Numbered from the stretch's first letter, positions 1-12,174 are shown. The stretch is DNA of 64,000 bases from Staphylococcus simulans (GCF_002902285.1 NZ_PPRU01000007.1:1-64000); one strand, 5' to 3'. Notes: a model not told the origin generated them from the letters alone. Program-made: numbers and translations.

Positions 1-1562
1 TAAACGAAATCGTAAATCAAGTAACTGTACCTGATTATCCAACAGAAGGTAACCAACCAAAAGTAACAGTAGATAATCCAGCATTAATTCCTGATGGCAA
101 AGTTCCAGGTGAATATGAAGTACCAGTAACAGTCACATATCCGGATGGTACAAAAGATCATGTATCTGTGAAAGTAGTCGTTGGTCCAAAAGATTCAGAT
201 ACGTATGAACCGACAACTCAACCAATTGAAAAACCATATGGCAGTCATACAACGATTGATGAAATTGTAGGTAAAGTAACTGTTCCAGGTTACCCTGATA
301 CTGAAAAACCATATAAAGTTACAGTGGATAATCCAACATTAATCCCAAGTGGTTCAATTCCAGGTGTGTATGATGTACCAGTAACAGTCACTTATCCAGA
401 TGGCACAACTGACCATATAAATGTCACAATCACTGTTCATCCGCAACCAGATGCTGATGTATACAATCCTGGATATAACGATGTCCAAGTGAACCCTGGA
501 GAATCTATTGAAATTCCTCAAGTCAAAGATGATGTTCCAACTGGCACACGCTTTGAAATTCCGAGTGAATCAGGAATAGATAAAGATTGGACAGTTACAG
601 TAAATCCTAATACTGGTAAAATTACAGTTACAGTACCAGAAGATGCTGCTGAACGAGATGTTGTTACAGTTATAGTTAAAGTGACATATCCAGATGGTTC
701 AACAGAAAATGTTACTGTTGATGTCACAGTACATGATTCAATTGCACCAGAAGCACCAGTTGTGAACCCAATTGAAGCAGGAGACAGAACTGTCACAGGA
801 ACTGGCAAAGAACCAGGTTCAACTGTAACAGTGACATTCCCAGACGGATCTACTGTAACAACTAAAGTAGATAAAGATGGTAATTGGAAAGTAGATGTTC
901 CTGAAGCTGTAACATTGAAAGATGGAGACAATGTGAAAGCAGTAATTACTGATGAAGCAGGCAATGTTTCAAAAGAAACAGTAACACCAGTTAAAGATAC
1001 AGTTGCACCAGAAGTACCAGTTGTTAATGTAATTCATGCTGGAGATAAAGTAGTCACAGGTACTGCTGAACCAGGTACAACAGTTACTGTAACGTTCCCT
1101 AATGGCACAGTAGTTACAGTCAAAGTTGGACAAGATGGCACATGGTCAGTGGATGTTCCTTCTAATGTAATGTTGAAAGATGGAGATAAAGTAACTGTAG
1201 TTGCTACTGATGAAGCAGGTAATGTTTCTAAATCATCAACTGCAATCGTAGTAGGCGACAAAGAAGTTGTACCTGCTCCGAATAAAGAAAAAATTAATAC
1301 ACCAGAATCTGATGGAACAAACACAATTGATACGAACACAACTGATACAAACAATAAATCTTCTAAAGTTGGAGTATCAACAGTGAAAGATGAATCTTCA
1401 AATAAAACAGCTGACAAATCAAAAGCAAAATCAACTGCTAAAGCTTTACCAGATACAGGTAAAGACACTGTTAATAGCGGCGTATTATTTGGCGGATTAT
1501 TCGCAGCCCTAGGTTCAATCTTGTTATTCAGAAGACGTCGTAATCACGATGACAATAAATAA
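1..1562 (+). CDS. LPXTG-anchored Rib/Ig-like surface protein, C-terminal part (5' end outside window)
   Basis: The reading frame is open from base 3, so the true start lies upstream and the first in-window ATG (168) is internal. The visible 520 or so residues hold one partial and one complete Rib-type repeat, each ending in a V-T-V-T-Y-P-D-G-T strand, then a related YPDG module, then two bacterial Ig-like modules of about 87 residues starting A-P-E-x-P-V-V-N and sharing a DEAGNVSK motif. A Thr/Asn/Lys-rich wall-spanning linker follows. The C-terminus is a complete sorting signal: LPDTG at 1446-1460, a hydrophobic stretch and an Arg-rich tail. Known role of such proteins: sortase A links them to peptidoglycan and the repeats act as a rigid stalk projecting an N-terminal ligand-binding domain, which cannot be seen here. 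A terminator follows 24 bases after the stop. Confidence 0.93.
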   Translation, partial: NEIVNQVTVPDYPTEGNQPKVTVDNPALIPDGKVPGEYEVPVTVTYPDGTKDHVSVKVVVGPKDSDTYEPTTQPIEKPYGSHTTIDEIVGKVTVPGYPDTEKPYKVTVDNPTLIPSGSIPGVYDVPVTVTYPDGTTDHINVTITVHPQPDADVYNPGYNDVQVNPGESIEIPQVKDDVPTGTRFEIPSESGIDKDWTVTVNPNTGKITVTVPEDAAERDVVTVIVKVTYPDGSTENVTVDVTVHDSIAPEAPVVNPIEAGDRTVTGTGKEPGSTVTVTFPDGSTVTTKVDKDGNWKVDVPEAVTLKDGDNVKAVITDEAGNVSKETVTPVKDTVAPEVPVVNVIHAGDKVVTGTAEPGTTVTVTFPNGTVVTVKVGQDGTWSVDVPSNVMLKDGDKVTVVATDEAGNVSKSSTAIVVGDKEVVPAPNKEKINTPESDGTNTIDTNTTDTNNKSSKVGVSTVKDESSNKTADKSKAKSTAKALPDTGKDTVNSGVLFGGLFAALGSILLFRRRRNHDDNK

Positions 1563-1585
1563 AACTAAATCATAAGTAGTTTTTA

Positions 1586-1617
1586 GACCGTACACTTTAT
1601 TGGGTACGGTCTTTTTT
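1586..1617 (+). terminator. Rho-independent terminator of the Rib/Ig adhesin gene
   Basis: A perfect 8-bp stem (gaccgtac / gtacggtc) with a 10-base loop is followed by six T. It isolates the adhesin from the AraC-type gene downstream. Confidence 0.9.
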
Positions 1618-1733
1618 ATGCATATAGGGAAATCCCCGATTTTGTAATTTAGTACAATTGAATTTAGAAAAAAGTATTCAACTTTTACGATTAATAAGCT
1701 ATGATAAACAAAGTTAACTCTCATAAGAGCCCC

Positions 1734-1811
1734 TTTTTAATTCCTAACACAAACATTTTCTAGTTTGTTTTGACACTTTTAATTCACTTCTAACTATCAC
1801 TTTTTAATTCA
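1734..1811 (+). promoter_or_regulatory. Promoter region of the first AraC-type gene with repeated CACTTTTtAATTCA
   Basis: A consensus -35 box TTGACA lies at 1770-1775. The motif CACTTTTAATTCA occurs at 1774-1786 and CACTTTTTAATTCA at 1798-1811, about 24 bases apart; a third TTTTTAATTC is at 1734-1743. No good -10 sits at 17 bases (the best is AACTAT-like at 16), which suits activator dependence. AraC proteins commonly bind direct repeats about two helical turns apart, so autoregulation is plausible. This is inference from spacing and position only. Confidence 0.4.
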
Positions 1812-1860
1812 TTTTTTAGACACCTTTTTCTTAATTTTATACTTGATAGGAGAATCAATG

Positions 1861-2691
1861 ATGGACTATACCTACAATATTTTTACTTCGTCCGTATGTA
1901 ATTTTGACTTAATGCACGACAACCAATATATTACTGTGTACTTTGTGATAAGTGGTTTGGCTAAAGTAACTATTGATGAGATCGAATTAGAATATGGAAC
2001 TGGCGATATATTTGTCACAACACCAGAAATGAAATACTCACAGATCCAAAGTATCGATGGCAGTATTGTTTGCCTCTCTATCAATAAAGTACACTTCAAT
2101 AAATATTATTTAAGAAATGCGCGTAACATCACTAAAACAGACCAAACACAGCTTAGTATGAAAAAAGCGTTTATGAACTATATTCGTTTTATGTATGAAG
2201 AAGATTTATTTATGGCTGATATCAATATCATTAAACTCATTAATTATTTGCATATATACTACAGCGAAAGTGAAAGCTATGTTTTTAATTTCACTACAAA
2301 TGAGAATGTGTTAAAAGCTGTTTCACACGTTAATCATAATTTTAAAGCACCATTAAAGTTAAGCGATGTCGCGCAAGTACTTTATGTAAACAGTAGTTTT
2401 CTTTCGAGAAAGTTCAAAGAGGAGATGCAGATAGGTTTTAATGAATATGTAAGACGACTCAAGCTTTATAAATTAGCTGAAGAATTACTCATCCGCGGTA
2501 ATGAAAACGAGTTATGGAAAGAATATAATTTTGCGAGTTATCGTACATATTTAAAAAACTTTAAAAACCAATTTCACATGAGTCCCAAAGAATTTATCAA
2601 CCAAGCTCAATATTATAAACGGGCAGAAAATATGATATCTGAATTGATTTATAGAGAAGCTTTGTCCTATTTAGAAACAGTAAACAACTAA
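1861..2691 (+). CDS. AraC-family-type transcriptional regulator (paralogue 1)
   Basis: 276 residues from the chosen start. The N-terminal half looks like a cupin-type sensing domain (glycine-rich turns, G-T-G-D-I-F-V). The C-terminal 100 residues carry the AraC double helix-turn-helix layout: L-S-D-V-A-Q-V-L-Y-V-N-x-S-F-L-S-R-K-F-K and then F-A-S-Y-R-T-Y-L-K-N-F-K-x-x-F-x-M-S-P-K-E-F. ATG 1861 is preferred over TTG 1843 and ATG 1858 because AGGAG at 1848-1852 sits 8 bases before it and because the paralogue at 12876 begins with the matching M-D-Y-x-Y-N-I-F. The gene lies between two adhesin genes and is immediately followed by repeats upstream of the second one, so it is a candidate local regulator of surface adhesion. 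The effector is unknown. It is much shorter than the roughly 700-residue staphylococcal Rsp/Rbf proteins. Confidence 0.85.
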   Translation: MDYTYNIFTSSVCNFDLMHDNQYITVYFVISGLAKVTIDEIELEYGTGDIFVTTPEMKYSQIQSIDGSIVCLSINKVHFNKYYLRNARNITKTDQTQLSMKKAFMNYIRFMYEEDLFMADINIIKLINYLHIYYSESESYVFNFTTNENVLKAVSHVNHNFKAPLKLSDVAQVLYVNSSFLSRKFKEEMQIGFNEYVRRLKLYKLAEELLIRGNENELWKEYNFASYRTYLKNFKNQFHMSPKEFINQAQYYKRAENMISELIYREALSYLETVNN

Positions 2692-2714
2692 AAATTTAAG
2701 GGGTATTCATCGCT

Positions 2715-2751
2715 TGCACTTTTTTTACTTTTGACATGCACTTTTTTTACT
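2715..2751 (+). promoter_or_regulatory. Two identical 15-bp direct repeats in the promoter region of the 3081-residue adhesin
   Basis: TGCACTTTTTTTACT occurs at 2715-2729 and again at 2737-2751, exactly 22 bases apart, so both lie on the same DNA face. A consensus -35 hexamer TTGACA (2731-2736) sits between the copies, but no recognisable -10 lies 16-18 bases downstream. The site begins 24 bases after the AraC-type gene's stop. It is best read as an activator site for that regulator, controlling the adhesin; this is inference. Confidence 0.5.
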
Positions 2752-2886
2752 ATTCCTTTGATGTCTATTTATTTTCGAAAAAAATCAGTTAATATAAATT
2801 TTGTTCTCTTAAAAAGAGGATGTAAGCAAATGATTTTTAGAAAAGAACACTCAGCATATAGACACAGACACATCGGAGGAACAACA

Positions 2887-5800
2887 ATGAAACAACCCAA
2901 TCGTAGACTTGATTTTTTGCCTAATAAGCAAAACAAGTACTCTATCCGTAAATTCACGGTAGGAACCGCTTCTATCCTTGTAGGAGCAACACTCATGTTT
3001 GGCCTCAGTCATGACGCCCAAGCAGCAGAAGAACATACATCTAGTACAGACACCACTCAAACTCAGTCTGAATCACCAAATCCTAACTCAGACACAACGT
3101 CTCAACCAACCCAAGAGACAAAAACAACAGCAGTCGTTACACCACCTGTAACAACAGAAGCTCCTGCCTCTGAAAATACTGCACCTCATAATCCAGAATT
3201 AAACCAAACAACATCAGAAGCACCGACAACTATAGAACAAGCACCACAACCAGAAGAAACAAATCCAACAGCAAAAGACACAACTTCAGAATCAACACCA
3301 ACGATTGACCCAACATCAGAATCAAATCCAACGATTCATACACGTGAAAAGCGTTCATTAGACACAGAACCACAAGTTGAAGCACCCGTTAATAATGAAA
3401 CGTACAATGGAAAAATCATTGATTATACTGGTAGCGATTTAGTGAAGAAAGTAGCGAATCCAGGACAAATAGTTGTACCAGATTACATTGATTTTTCACC
3501 TAAATTTAAAGATCATGACAGTAAATCTTATTCTTTCCTGACAAACAAAGAAACAATGACAAGTAAAAAAACTACAACTACAAATGGTGGTGGCATTCAT
3601 GCGTATCTAGGTGATTATATTACTCTTGATGATACTCAACCAGAAGCCTATGTATATATCAATAATGTAGGTACAGCGAACGGTCATAAAGTAGATGCAT
3701 TGGTGCATGTCAAAATGGATGAACCATCTAGAAAGTTTCCAACTAATAAAAGATATTTCTTCACTTCAGGTCGAGACATGTTGTCTATGACTTCTCAAGA
3801 TGGTGGTGGTGCAACAGCTAACATTAAATTCATGTCTAATATCGATAAGACAAAACTAGACGGTTTTTATAATAAGGTTACTAACGGTACGTCTATTACT
3901 TCTGTAATAGAAGAGCTAAAGACTCTCAATGATAAACTTCATCCTGTAAGCGGGTTATTAAATATTTATGATCTTGATGATTATGATCGAAATAAAGAAG
4001 TAGATGTTAGAAAGTCCGTCACTTTTAACCGAAATGAAATTAACGAACTGTATATTAGTAGTAACACTCTTTCAGAGGCTACAGCTAATTTAGAGTTAAA
4101 AGATAATAAAGTCATTATTTCGACAGGTGAACACCCAAGAGGGGCTGTTGAAGATTATCCAAATAGAGTAACTGCCACTTTCAAAGATAAGAGTGAATTG
4201 ACTTATAGTATGACTGGAAGAAATGCATCAGGTACAGCGTTTCATGTAAAAGGTATCTTACTAGTACCAGTACAACCTTATACAGTTCAAGTCGTTAATC
4301 CAACTGGAAATGATGATGCGAAAGTAACAATCACCCAGTATATTCCAACAAGAGAAGTACATCAAACAGCGACTTTACCAAGCAAAATTGAAATGACAGC
4401 AGAGTTTCCACAAGACATCGTTGCAAATGTTCAACCTAATACAAATTACTTTGCTGCCACTCAAAATAATACAAACAAAGTGATACTAACTAACAGCAAC
4501 AATGCTTTATCACAAGCAGCTTTCTATGATAAAACTTATACGCCTTCAATCACTTTGAAACATAACTTAACAACTGAAGATATCAGCACAAGTTCAGAAA
4601 AATGGACACGATTAAAAGAATATTACGATGGAAATGCATTAAACGTTCCAGTGAAGTGGTCATTTGATAATGGGACAAAGCACATTGAAAACCTAACAAC
4701 AGATTATCAAACCGTTGCATTAAAACTCTCTGATGAACTTAAAAAAGAAATTGATAAGCAAATTATGGCAGAAGCAACCGCTTCGATTGAAGAAGCTAAA
4801 AAAGCGCATGCCCAAGCAAAAGCAACAGCTCAAACAATCGCTGCCGACCAACTTGTAAGCAAAAATGAAATGGACGGTTTGCAAAATGAAATTCAAACAG
4901 CAACATCTAGAAAAAATGAAGCGCAAATAAAAGTGAATCAATTGCCGGAACGTTTAAAAGCAACATTACAACAAGAACTAGATCAATTAACTGAGATTGA
5001 ATTACCAAAAGTAAATGATGAAAATAACAATTCAATTTCTGATGATCAAGACAAGTTGATAGCAGATGCTGAGCAACTGTTAAAAGAAGCGCAAGAGGCT
5101 GAAAGCAAAGCGAAAGCAACATTAGAAACATCAAATGAAAACAATGCGATTTCTCCAACTGAACATGATAATTTATCAGCACTTCAAAAAGAATTTGAAA
5201 CTAAGAAAAAAGCAGCAGAAGCAAAGATAAAAGAAGTTAATGAGAAACATCAATCTCCATTAATTGAAAAATTGAATAAGCTTGTGGGTATTACAGTTCC
5301 TGTAGCAAACGACAAGAACAACAATGGTAAACCAGACGAACAAGATGAAAAGGAACAACTCATAGCAGCTTTAGATAATGTTGAAGACTTAGTGAAGAAA
5401 GCAGAAGTTGCAGACCAAACAGCACAATCACAATTACAAAACGCAAATGAAGACAGTCTAATTAAGCCGCAAGAGCATACAGAATTAACCGCTGCAAAAG
5501 AACTTGCAACATCAACAAAATCAACAGCAGAAGCAGCAGTTAAAACATTACCTCTGGAGCAACAACAATCATTCTTAGACAGATTGAATCTTTTAAAAGG
5601 GATTGTTGTACCAGAAGTTAATGATAAAAATGAGAATGATATTCCAGACACCCAAGATGAGTTAATCAAGTTGGCAGAAGCAGCGATTAAATCAGCAGAA
5701 GATGCTGAGAAAAAAGCAGTTTCCGAATTAGCAACAGCACAAGAAAACCAGGCTATCAATCAAGAAGAAAATGCGAAATTAACAGAACTTCAAAATGACT

Positions 5801-8800
5801 TTGAAACTCAAAAACAAGCAGCAACAGAAAAAGCTAATGCAGTTGATAAGAAATATAACGATAAACTATTACAACAAATCAATGCGTTAAAAGGAATTGA
5901 AGTTCCGGTTGTTAACGATACTGATAATAATGGAAAACCGGATACTGCTGATCGTGCCGAAACAGACCAAAACTTAGCAGAAGCGAAAGCGGCAATTGAG
6001 AAAGCAAAACTTGCTGATAAAGCAGCGCAAGCTAAATTAGCTGAAGTAAAACAAGATGATGTAATCTCACTCAAAGAATTAGAAGGATTATATGTTGTAG
6101 AAAATCAGGCTGACGAAGCAAATTCAACTGCAAGAGGTTTAGTAGAAGTACTTCCAGAAAACATGCAAGCTCCTTTATTAGACGAACTTGATGCATTGAA
6201 CGGTATTGAAATTCCATCTATTAATGATACTGACAACAACAACATTCCAGACGAACAAGACGCATTAATCGCAGAAGCTAAAGATTTATTAGCCGCAGTT
6301 AAAGCAGCAGATCAAAAAGCAAACGAAGAATTAACTAAAGCTGAAGCTGATAAAGCCATCAATCAACAAGAGCACGACAACTTAGAAAACTTACAACAAG
6401 ATTTTACAACGAAGAAACAAGCAGCTAGCGATAAAATCAACCAGATTGAAGAGAAATATCGTGGTGATTTACCAACACAACTTGAAGCATTAAAAGGAAT
6501 TACAGTTCCTGCTGTTAATGACACAAATAGTAATGGTAAACCAGATGATCAAGATGCAAAAGAACAACAAGATGCAGCATTGAAAAACGCAGAAGATTTA
6601 GTTAAGAAAGCAGAAGCTGCAGACCAAGCAGCACAAACACAATTACAACAAGCCAATGCAGATAACTTAATTAAAGCTCAAGAACATCAAGATTTAACTG
6701 TCTCAAAAGAAAATGCAGATACAACAAAAACAACAGCAGATAAAGCAGTTAAAGCCTTACCATCAGAAGTACAAACATCATTATTAGAAAGATTGGCTAA
6801 GTTAAAAGGTATTACGGTACCAGGCATTAATGACAACAATGATAACAACATCCCTGATGAACAAGATGCGTTGATTGAAGCGGCTAAACTTTCTATCAAA
6901 GCAGTTGAAGCAGCGGATAAATTAGCTAACGAAGAATTGGTTAAAGCTAATGATGACAAAGTTATTAATCAACAAGAACATGACAACTTAGATAAGTTAC
7001 AACAAGATTTCACAACGAAGAAACAAGCAGCTAACGATAAAATCAATGCGATTGATGTACAGTATCGTGGAGAATTACCAACACAACTAGCAGCGTTAAA
7101 CGGTATTGTTGTACCAGAAGTAAATGATAAAGATAATAATGGTAAAACAGACGATGTTGATCAAGCTGAACTAGAAGCATTGCTTAAAGAAGCACAAGTA
7201 TCTTTAGACAAAGCAAAAGCAGCAGATTTAGCAGCGAAACATAACTTAACAGACGCAACACAAGATAAGCTGATTAATCCGAAAGAACATCAAGATTTAA
7301 CAGAAGCTCAGAAAACAGCTGTTTCAACAAAAGCAGAAGCAACAGAAAAAGTGAATGCATTACCTGAAGTATTACGTACACCTTTAGAGCAAGAACTAGC
7401 AAAATTAGATGGTATTCGTGTTCCAGACATCAATGACGATAACAACAATATGATTCCAGATACTCAAGATGCTTTAGTTAAAGCAGCAGAGGAAGCAATT
7501 GAAAAAGCAAAAGCAGCTGATGCTTTAGCAAAATCTGAATTAACAAAAGTAAACGAGAATCAAACTATTTCACCAGAAGAACACCAGACACTACAAAACT
7601 TACAACATGATTTTGAACAAAAGAAAGCAACAGCACAACAAGCATTAGACGCAGTTGAATCAACATATCAAGGTGTATTGCCTGGGAAATTAAAAGCATT
7701 AACAGGTATTGATGTACCAGAAATGAATGATGCTAATAGTAATGATGTAGCTGATGATAAAGAGGCTGAACTCAGAAAACTTGTACAAAAAGTTATAGAA
7801 ACAGATAAAGCAGCAAAAGCAGCGATTTTAGCGATACAAGATGATGGATTAGTTAATCCAGACGAAATCGAATCATTAAGACCTTTCAAACTTGCTGCAT
7901 ATGAATCTAAAATGAATGCCTTTACCGATGTTCATAATCTCTCAGATGGAACACCTTTAAAAGCAGAGTTACTGAGCGTTTTAAGACAATACCCTGATTT
8001 AATCGTTCCACCAGTAAATGACAACAATGCAAATGATATTCCAGATTCAGAAGATTTATTAATACGCTTTGCCGGAGATGCATTGAAAGAGGCACAAGCA
8101 GCAGATAAAGCAGCAAAAGAAATGTTAGCTGAAGCACTAAAACCAAATGAATTAATTGATGAAACAGAACACCAAGCATTAGTAGCAGCACAAGCTAACT
8201 TTGAACAAAAGAAAGCATTAGCAAATGAAAAAATTAATGCGATTCAAGAAGTATACCGCAAAGACCTGCCACAACAACTTGCGGCATTAACAGGTATTAC
8301 TGTACCAGAAGTGAATGACAAGGATAAAAACGGGATTCGTGATGACGTAGATCAAGCCATTCATAAAGCGAAAGAAGCGGTAGAAGCAGCAAAAGCAGCT
8401 TATAACAATGCATTGACGCAAATGGATGATATTCAAAAAGATAATATCATTACACCAGAAGAAAGCGCAGATTTAGCCAAAGCAATTTCATTAGCAGAGG
8501 ACAAAAAAGCAGCAGCACAAACGTTAGTAGACGCATTATTATCAGAACCTGTTAAACAAACGTTACAACTAGAACTCGATGCATTAACACCAATTGGACT
8601 ACCACAAGTCAACGATGAAAATCATAATGGTGTGCCGGATAAAGAAGATAGCTTATTTGATGAGGCAGCCAAAGCTTATGAAGTAGCTAAAAATGCAGAA
8701 GCAGCAGCACAAACAGCATTAGAAGAAGTTCAAGCAGATGGTGTGGTAAACCCTGATGAACAAGCACAATTAAAAGCGTTACAAGAAGAATTTAAACAAA

Positions 8801-11800
8801 AGAAAGCATTAGCTGAAGAAAAGCTTGAAGCAGTTGAGAGTAAATACAGACAAGATTTGCCTGAAAAAGTACAAGCGTTAACAGGAATTTCAATTCCATC
8901 TGTGAATGATAAAAATCAAAATGGTATTCGTGATGATATTGATACATTAATAGACAAGGCACAACAATTAATCAATGCGACTAAAGATATGGCGCAAGCA
9001 GCACAAGCTAAAGCAGATGAGGCATCAGTAGACGGTTTAATCAATCCTAGTGAATTAGAAGTTCTAAGCGGTGCTAAAAATTTAGTAGAAGCTAATAAAG
9101 CTGCGGCGCAAGCAGTAATTGATGCTTTACCAGCAGCATATCAAAAAGACTTGCAGTTACAATTAGATGCGATTAATGAAATTACTTTACCAACTGTCAA
9201 TGATCAAGATAATAACCACATTGATGATCATACAGATGCATTGAAAGCAGCTGTTCAAGACTTAGTTGATGAAGCAAAACGTGCACATGAAACAGCAAAA
9301 CAACAACTAGAATCAATTCAACAAGATCAATTAGTCACACCAAAAGAACAGTCAGAATTAATTAACCAAGTCAACTATGCGAAGACAGCGAAACACTATG
9401 CTCAAAAAGCAGTGGATATGATTGATGAAAACTTAAGACCGGAATTCCAACAACAATTAGATGCGTTAAAAGCAATCGATATCCCAGAAGTGAATGATAA
9501 AAATGCAAATGGTATCGATGATAACCAAGATCAATTGATGAGTGATGCATTACAAGCAATTAAGGCAGCAGAAGCAGCAGAAAAAGTTGCGAAAGCAGGA
9601 TTAGAAACAGCTCAGGACAATGATGTTATCAACGACGATGAACATGATATGTTATCAAATCTTCAAAAAGCATTCTTAGCACAGAAAAATATTGCTAAAG
9701 ATAAAATTGCTTTAGTTGATGATGCACTAAAAGGTGAACTTCTAAAAATGCTTGATGCTTTAACAGGTATTGCAGTACCAGAAGTTAATGACCACGACCA
9801 TAATGATGTAGATGATACGTTAGATCAAACACTTCAAGATTTAATAAATGCAGTAAAAGCTGCACATGAAACAGCACAAGGTGATTTAACAAAAGTGACT
9901 GCAGATCACTTAATTACACCACAAGAACAAGACACATTGATTGAATCACAAAATCATGCATCAAAACTAAAAGAACAAGCAACTGAGACGATTCAACAAA
10001 GTAAGATTCCAGCAGCAGTTAAAGATGAATTAGTGAATGCTTTAGCGCAAATGCAAGCTATCTCAATTCCGGACATCAGTGACCAAAATGCTAATGGCAT
10101 TGCAGATGATATTGATACATTGCTAGAACAAGCAGAAGCACGTGTGGCACAAGCTGAAAAAATGAATCAAGAGATACAATCTGAACTTGATACAGCAAAT
10201 GAAAATGGCTTGATTACACCACAAGAATATCAAAACTTATCACAACATCAAGCATTGTTTGAAGGTGCTAAAGATTCAGCACAACAAATTGTGAAGCAAT
10301 TACCAGCAGCTTATCAATCACCATTTGAAGTACGTTTAAAACAACTTCAAGGCATCACAGTTCCAAACATCAATGATCAAAATGCCAATAATATTTCAGA
10401 CGCAGATGATGCTGCATTAGCTGAAGCAACAGAGTTTGTCAGAGTGGCACAAGCAATGGATGCTAAACTACAGGAAAAACTAGCAACGAATACAGCAGAT
10501 GGTTTAGTTACACCAAGCGAATATAAACAATTAGCTCAATTACAAGCAATTTACGAAGATGTGAAAGCACAAGCAAAAGAAAAGGTAAATCAATTACCAT
10601 TAACATTGCAAGGTAATCTTCCAAAAGATTTAGCGTTGCTCAAAGGTATTACATTACCGCAGATTAATGATCAAAATGAAAATGGTATTGATGATAATGT
10701 AGATGTATTAATCAATGAAGCGAGAGATGCGGTGAAAGCAGCACAGTCAGCTGATGAGCATGCTCAAACATTATTTGATTCTACAGTCTCTGACAATTTA
10801 GTTACACCACAAGAACAAACATTATTGAAATCTGCCCAAGAAGAAGCACAAACATTAAAAGCAACAGCAGAGAGAAAAGTAAACGCACTGCCAAGTGAAT
10901 TAAAAGGCAATTTACCAGCGTTATTAGCACAACTGCAAGGCATCGACATCCCAGAAATCAATGACGCTAATGCGAATGGCACGAACGACATCCAAGATCA
11001 ATGGTTAAATGATGCCGAAGCCGCTGTGAAAGCAGCAGAACTTGCGGATAAAGCATCCCAATCAGCATGGAACATGGCAGTTTCCGACAACTTAATCACA
11101 CCGCAAGAACAAGCATTATTGAAATCAGCACAAGAAGAAGCACAAACATTAAAAGCAACAGCAGAGACAAAAGTAAACGCACTACCAAGTGAACTAAAAG
11201 GCAATTTACCAGCGTTATTGGCACAACTGCAAGGTATCGACATCCCAGAAATCAATGACGCTAATGCGAATGGTACAAACGACATCCAAGATCAATGGTT
11301 AAATGAAGCAGAAGCAGCGTTGAAGGAAGCAATATCAACAAATAATGCAGCACATATTGAACTTGAAAAAGTACTTTCAGATCATCGTGTACAGACAGAA
11401 GAACAAGAAGCATTAGCGATTGTTCAAGAAAAAGTAAAGACAACAAAAGAATTAGCACAATCAGCAATAGCTCAGTTACCAAGTGAATTAAAAGGCAACT
11501 TGATTTCAGAGTTAAACAACATAGAAAATATTGAAATTCCAGCAGTAACTGAAGATAAATCTACAACTTCTCTTGAAACAATTTCAAATGAAGTAGTATC
11601 GGAAAAGCCTGTTACAACAACTACACAACAAGAAGAAATACACCTAGAAAATGCAGATGAAACTTCTCTTAACCAGATGGTTTCTGAAAAAACTTCATCA
11701 GTTGATTTGAATACTGAGGGTGAAGTTAAACAAGAAGTCAAAACAGAAGATACAAATAAACAACAAGAGCGTACAACAGAAGAGGAAGCATCATCTGAAC

Positions 11801-12132
11801 GCACGTCTTTAGAGGTAGAAAATCAAACCGAAATAACACAAAAACATCAGACGTCTAAAGATAACAATGCTTCTGATGAATCAACAAATGAACATCAAGA
11901 TACTACTCGAACTTCTGATAGACATATGTATCAAAACGATGAAGAGCGTTCATCACAAACATCAAACAATCCAACAACTAGAACTACACATCCAGAACAA
12001 ACAGTTTCTTCTAAACAACAAAAAGCTTTACCAAATACAGGTCAGTCACAATCTAACAGCATCCTTGTAGGCGGATTAGCCACATTGATCGGCGTCGCAT
12101 TCTTAGTAAGCAGTCGTCGTAGAAAAAATTAA
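2887..12132 (+). CDS. YSIRK/LPNTG giant surface protein with about 22 GA-like helical modules
   Basis: 3081 residues from ATG 2887, which has GGAGGA at 2875-2880 and the canonical YSIRK signal peptide; earlier in-frame starts lack both. The signal (R-L-D-F-L-P-N-K, then Y-S-I-R-K-F-T-V-G) likely ends at A-Q-A. A Thr/Pro/Glu-rich stretch follows, then a globular region at roughly residues 160-620 that I do not recognise and which is the likely ligand-binding part. Residues of about 628-2885 are tandem 98-100-residue modules, mostly alpha-helical, each closing with G-I-x-V-P-x-V-N-D-x-N-x-N-G-x-P-D-x-x-D, a loop resembling thrombospondin type 3 or dockerin Ca2+ loops. An acidic Ser/Thr/Glu-rich linker leads to LPNTG (L3048), a hydrophobic helix and an S-R-R-R-K-N tail. 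The modules resemble the GA-like repeats of other staphylococcal wall proteins. Role inferred: a long, perhaps calcium-stiffened adhesin. Confidence 0.92.
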   Translation: MKQPNRRLDFLPNKQNKYSIRKFTVGTASILVGATLMFGLSHDAQAAEEHTSSTDTTQTQSESPNPNSDTTSQPTQETKTTAVVTPPVTTEAPASENTAPHNPELNQTTSEAPTTIEQAPQPEETNPTAKDTTSESTPTIDPTSESNPTIHTREKRSLDTEPQVEAPVNNETYNGKIIDYTGSDLVKKVANPGQIVVPDYIDFSPKFKDHDSKSYSFLTNKETMTSKKTTTTNGGGIHAYLGDYITLDDTQPEAYVYINNVGTANGHKVDALVHVKMDEPSRKFPTNKRYFFTSGRDMLSMTSQDGGGATANIKFMSNIDKTKLDGFYNKVTNGTSITSVIEELKTLNDKLHPVSGLLNIYDLDDYDRNKEVDVRKSVTFNRNEINELYISSNTLSEATANLELKDNKVIISTGEHPRGAVEDYPNRVTATFKDKSELTYSMTGRNASGTAFHVKGILLVPVQPYTVQVVNPTGNDDAKVTITQYIPTREVHQTATLPSKIEMTAEFPQDIVANVQPNTNYFAATQNNTNKVILTNSNNALSQAAFYDKTYTPSITLKHNLTTEDISTSSEKWTRLKEYYDGNALNVPVKWSFDNGTKHIENLTTDYQTVALKLSDELKKEIDKQIMAEATASIEEAKKAHAQAKATAQTIAADQLVSKNEMDGLQNEIQTATSRKNEAQIKVNQLPERLKATLQQELDQLTEIELPKVNDENNNSISDDQDKLIADAEQLLKEAQEAESKAKATLETSNENNAISPTEHDNLSALQKEFETKKKAAEAKIKEVNEKHQSPLIEKLNKLVGITVPVANDKNNNGKPDEQDEKEQLIAALDNVEDLVKKAEVADQTAQSQLQNANEDSLIKPQEHTELTAAKELATSTKSTAEAAVKTLPLEQQQSFLDRLNLLKGIVVPEVNDKNENDIPDTQDELIKLAEAAIKSAEDAEKKAVSELATAQENQAINQEENAKLTELQNDFETQKQAATEKANAVDKKYNDKLLQQINALKGIEVPVVNDTDNNGKPDTADRAETDQNLAEAKAAIEKAKLADKAAQAKLAEVKQDDVISLKELEGLYVVENQADEANSTARGLVEVLPENMQAPLLDELDALNGIEIPSINDTDNNNIPDEQDALIAEAKDLLAAVKAADQKANEELTKAEADKAINQQEHDNLENLQQDFTTKKQAASDKINQIEEKYRGDLPTQLEALKGITVPAVNDTNSNGKPDDQDAKEQQDAALKNAEDLVKKAEAADQAAQTQLQQANADNLIKAQEHQDLTVSKENADTTKTTADKAVKALPSEVQTSLLERLAKLKGITVPGINDNNDNNIPDEQDALIEAAKLSIKAVEAADKLANEELVKANDDKVINQQEHDNLDKLQQDFTTKKQAANDKINAIDVQYRGELPTQLAALNGIVVPEVNDKDNNGKTDDVDQAELEALLKEAQVSLDKAKAADLAAKHNLTDATQDKLINPKEHQDLTEAQKTAVSTKAEATEKVNALPEVLRTPLEQELAKLDGIRVPDINDDNNNMIPDTQDALVKAAEEAIEKAKAADALAKSELTKVNENQTISPEEHQTLQNLQHDFEQKKATAQQALDAVESTYQGVLPGKLKALTGIDVPEMNDANSNDVADDKEAELRKLVQKVIETDKAAKAAILAIQDDGLVNPDEIESLRPFKLAAYESKMNAFTDVHNLSDGTPLKAELLSVLRQYPDLIVPPVNDNNANDIPDSEDLLIRFAGDALKEAQAADKAAKEMLAEALKPNELIDETEHQALVAAQANFEQKKALANEKINAIQEVYRKDLPQQLAALTGITVPEVNDKDKNGIRDDVDQAIHKAKEAVEAAKAAYNNALTQMDDIQKDNIITPEESADLAKAISLAEDKKAAAQTLVDALLSEPVKQTLQLELDALTPIGLPQVNDENHNGVPDKEDSLFDEAAKAYEVAKNAEAAAQTALEEVQADGVVNPDEQAQLKALQEEFKQKKALAEEKLEAVESKYRQDLPEKVQALTGISIPSVNDKNQNGIRDDIDTLIDKAQQLINATKDMAQAAQAKADEASVDGLINPSELEVLSGAKNLVEANKAAAQAVIDALPAAYQKDLQLQLDAINEITLPTVNDQDNNHIDDHTDALKAAVQDLVDEAKRAHETAKQQLESIQQDQLVTPKEQSELINQVNYAKTAKHYAQKAVDMIDENLRPEFQQQLDALKAIDIPEVNDKNANGIDDNQDQLMSDALQAIKAAEAAEKVAKAGLETAQDNDVINDDEHDMLSNLQKAFLAQKNIAKDKIALVDDALKGELLKMLDALTGIAVPEVNDHDHNDVDDTLDQTLQDLINAVKAAHETAQGDLTKVTADHLITPQEQDTLIESQNHASKLKEQATETIQQSKIPAAVKDELVNALAQMQAISIPDISDQNANGIADDIDTLLEQAEARVAQAEKMNQEIQSELDTANENGLITPQEYQNLSQHQALFEGAKDSAQQIVKQLPAAYQSPFEVRLKQLQGITVPNINDQNANNISDADDAALAEATEFVRVAQAMDAKLQEKLATNTADGLVTPSEYKQLAQLQAIYEDVKAQAKEKVNQLPLTLQGNLPKDLALLKGITLPQINDQNENGIDDNVDVLINEARDAVKAAQSADEHAQTLFDSTVSDNLVTPQEQTLLKSAQEEAQTLKATAERKVNALPSELKGNLPALLAQLQGIDIPEINDANANGTNDIQDQWLNDAEAAVKAAELADKASQSAWNMAVSDNLITPQEQALLKSAQEEAQTLKATAETKVNALPSELKGNLPALLAQLQGIDIPEINDANANGTNDIQDQWLNEAEAALKEAISTNNAAHIELEKVLSDHRVQTEEQEALAIVQEKVKTTKELAQSAIAQLPSELKGNLISELNNIENIEIPAVTEDKSTTSLETISNEVVSEKPVTTTTQQEEIHLENADETSLNQMVSEKTSSVDLNTEGEVKQEVKTEDTNKQQERTTEEEASSERTSLEVENQTEITQKHQTSKDNNASDESTNEHQDTTRTSDRHMYQNDEERSSQTSNNPTTRTTHPEQTVSSKQQKALPNTGQSQSNSILVGGLATLIGVAFLVSSRRRKN
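4768..11541 (+). repeat. Array of about 22 coding modules of ~297 bp
   Basis: The ND-x-N-x-N loop can be counted 22 times between about 5010 and 11270, a mean spacing of about 297 bases (99 residues), with a degenerate final half module. For the first 15 copies two module types alternate. Type A has a K-Y-x-x-x-L-P-x-x-L-x-A-L-x-G-I helix end and an NGKPD or NGIRD loop; type B has an A-L-P-x-x-x-x-x-x-L end and an N-x-I-P-D-x-Q-D-A-L-I loop. After that, type B dominates. The last two copies are nearly identical in DNA. Confidence 0.85.
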
Positions 12133-12144
12133 TATTTAAACAAA

Positions 12145-12174
12145 AGTCGTACTCGTAGGGAGTGCGGCTTTTTT
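12145..12174 (+). terminator. Terminator of the GA-like adhesin gene
   Basis: The stem agtcgtactc / gagtgcggct (10 pairs, two of them G-U) is followed by a T run, starting 13 bases after the stop codon. Confidence 0.85.

Noticed and set aside
2731-2886. N-terminal extension of the GA-like adhesin from an upstream start
   Set aside because: The extension covers the promoter repeats and lacks a ribosome site; ATG 2887 has GGAGGA and starts a standard YSIRK signal peptide.
4768-11541. CRISPR array suggested by regular repetition
   Set aside because: The period is about 297 bases, the repeats are translated in one frame and there are no short identical repeats with unique spacers.
4720-11804. 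Antisense ORFs across the GA-like adhesin array
   Set aside because: They repeat in step with the coding modules and have Ser/Ala/Leu-rich nonsense composition; they are shadows of the sense gene.
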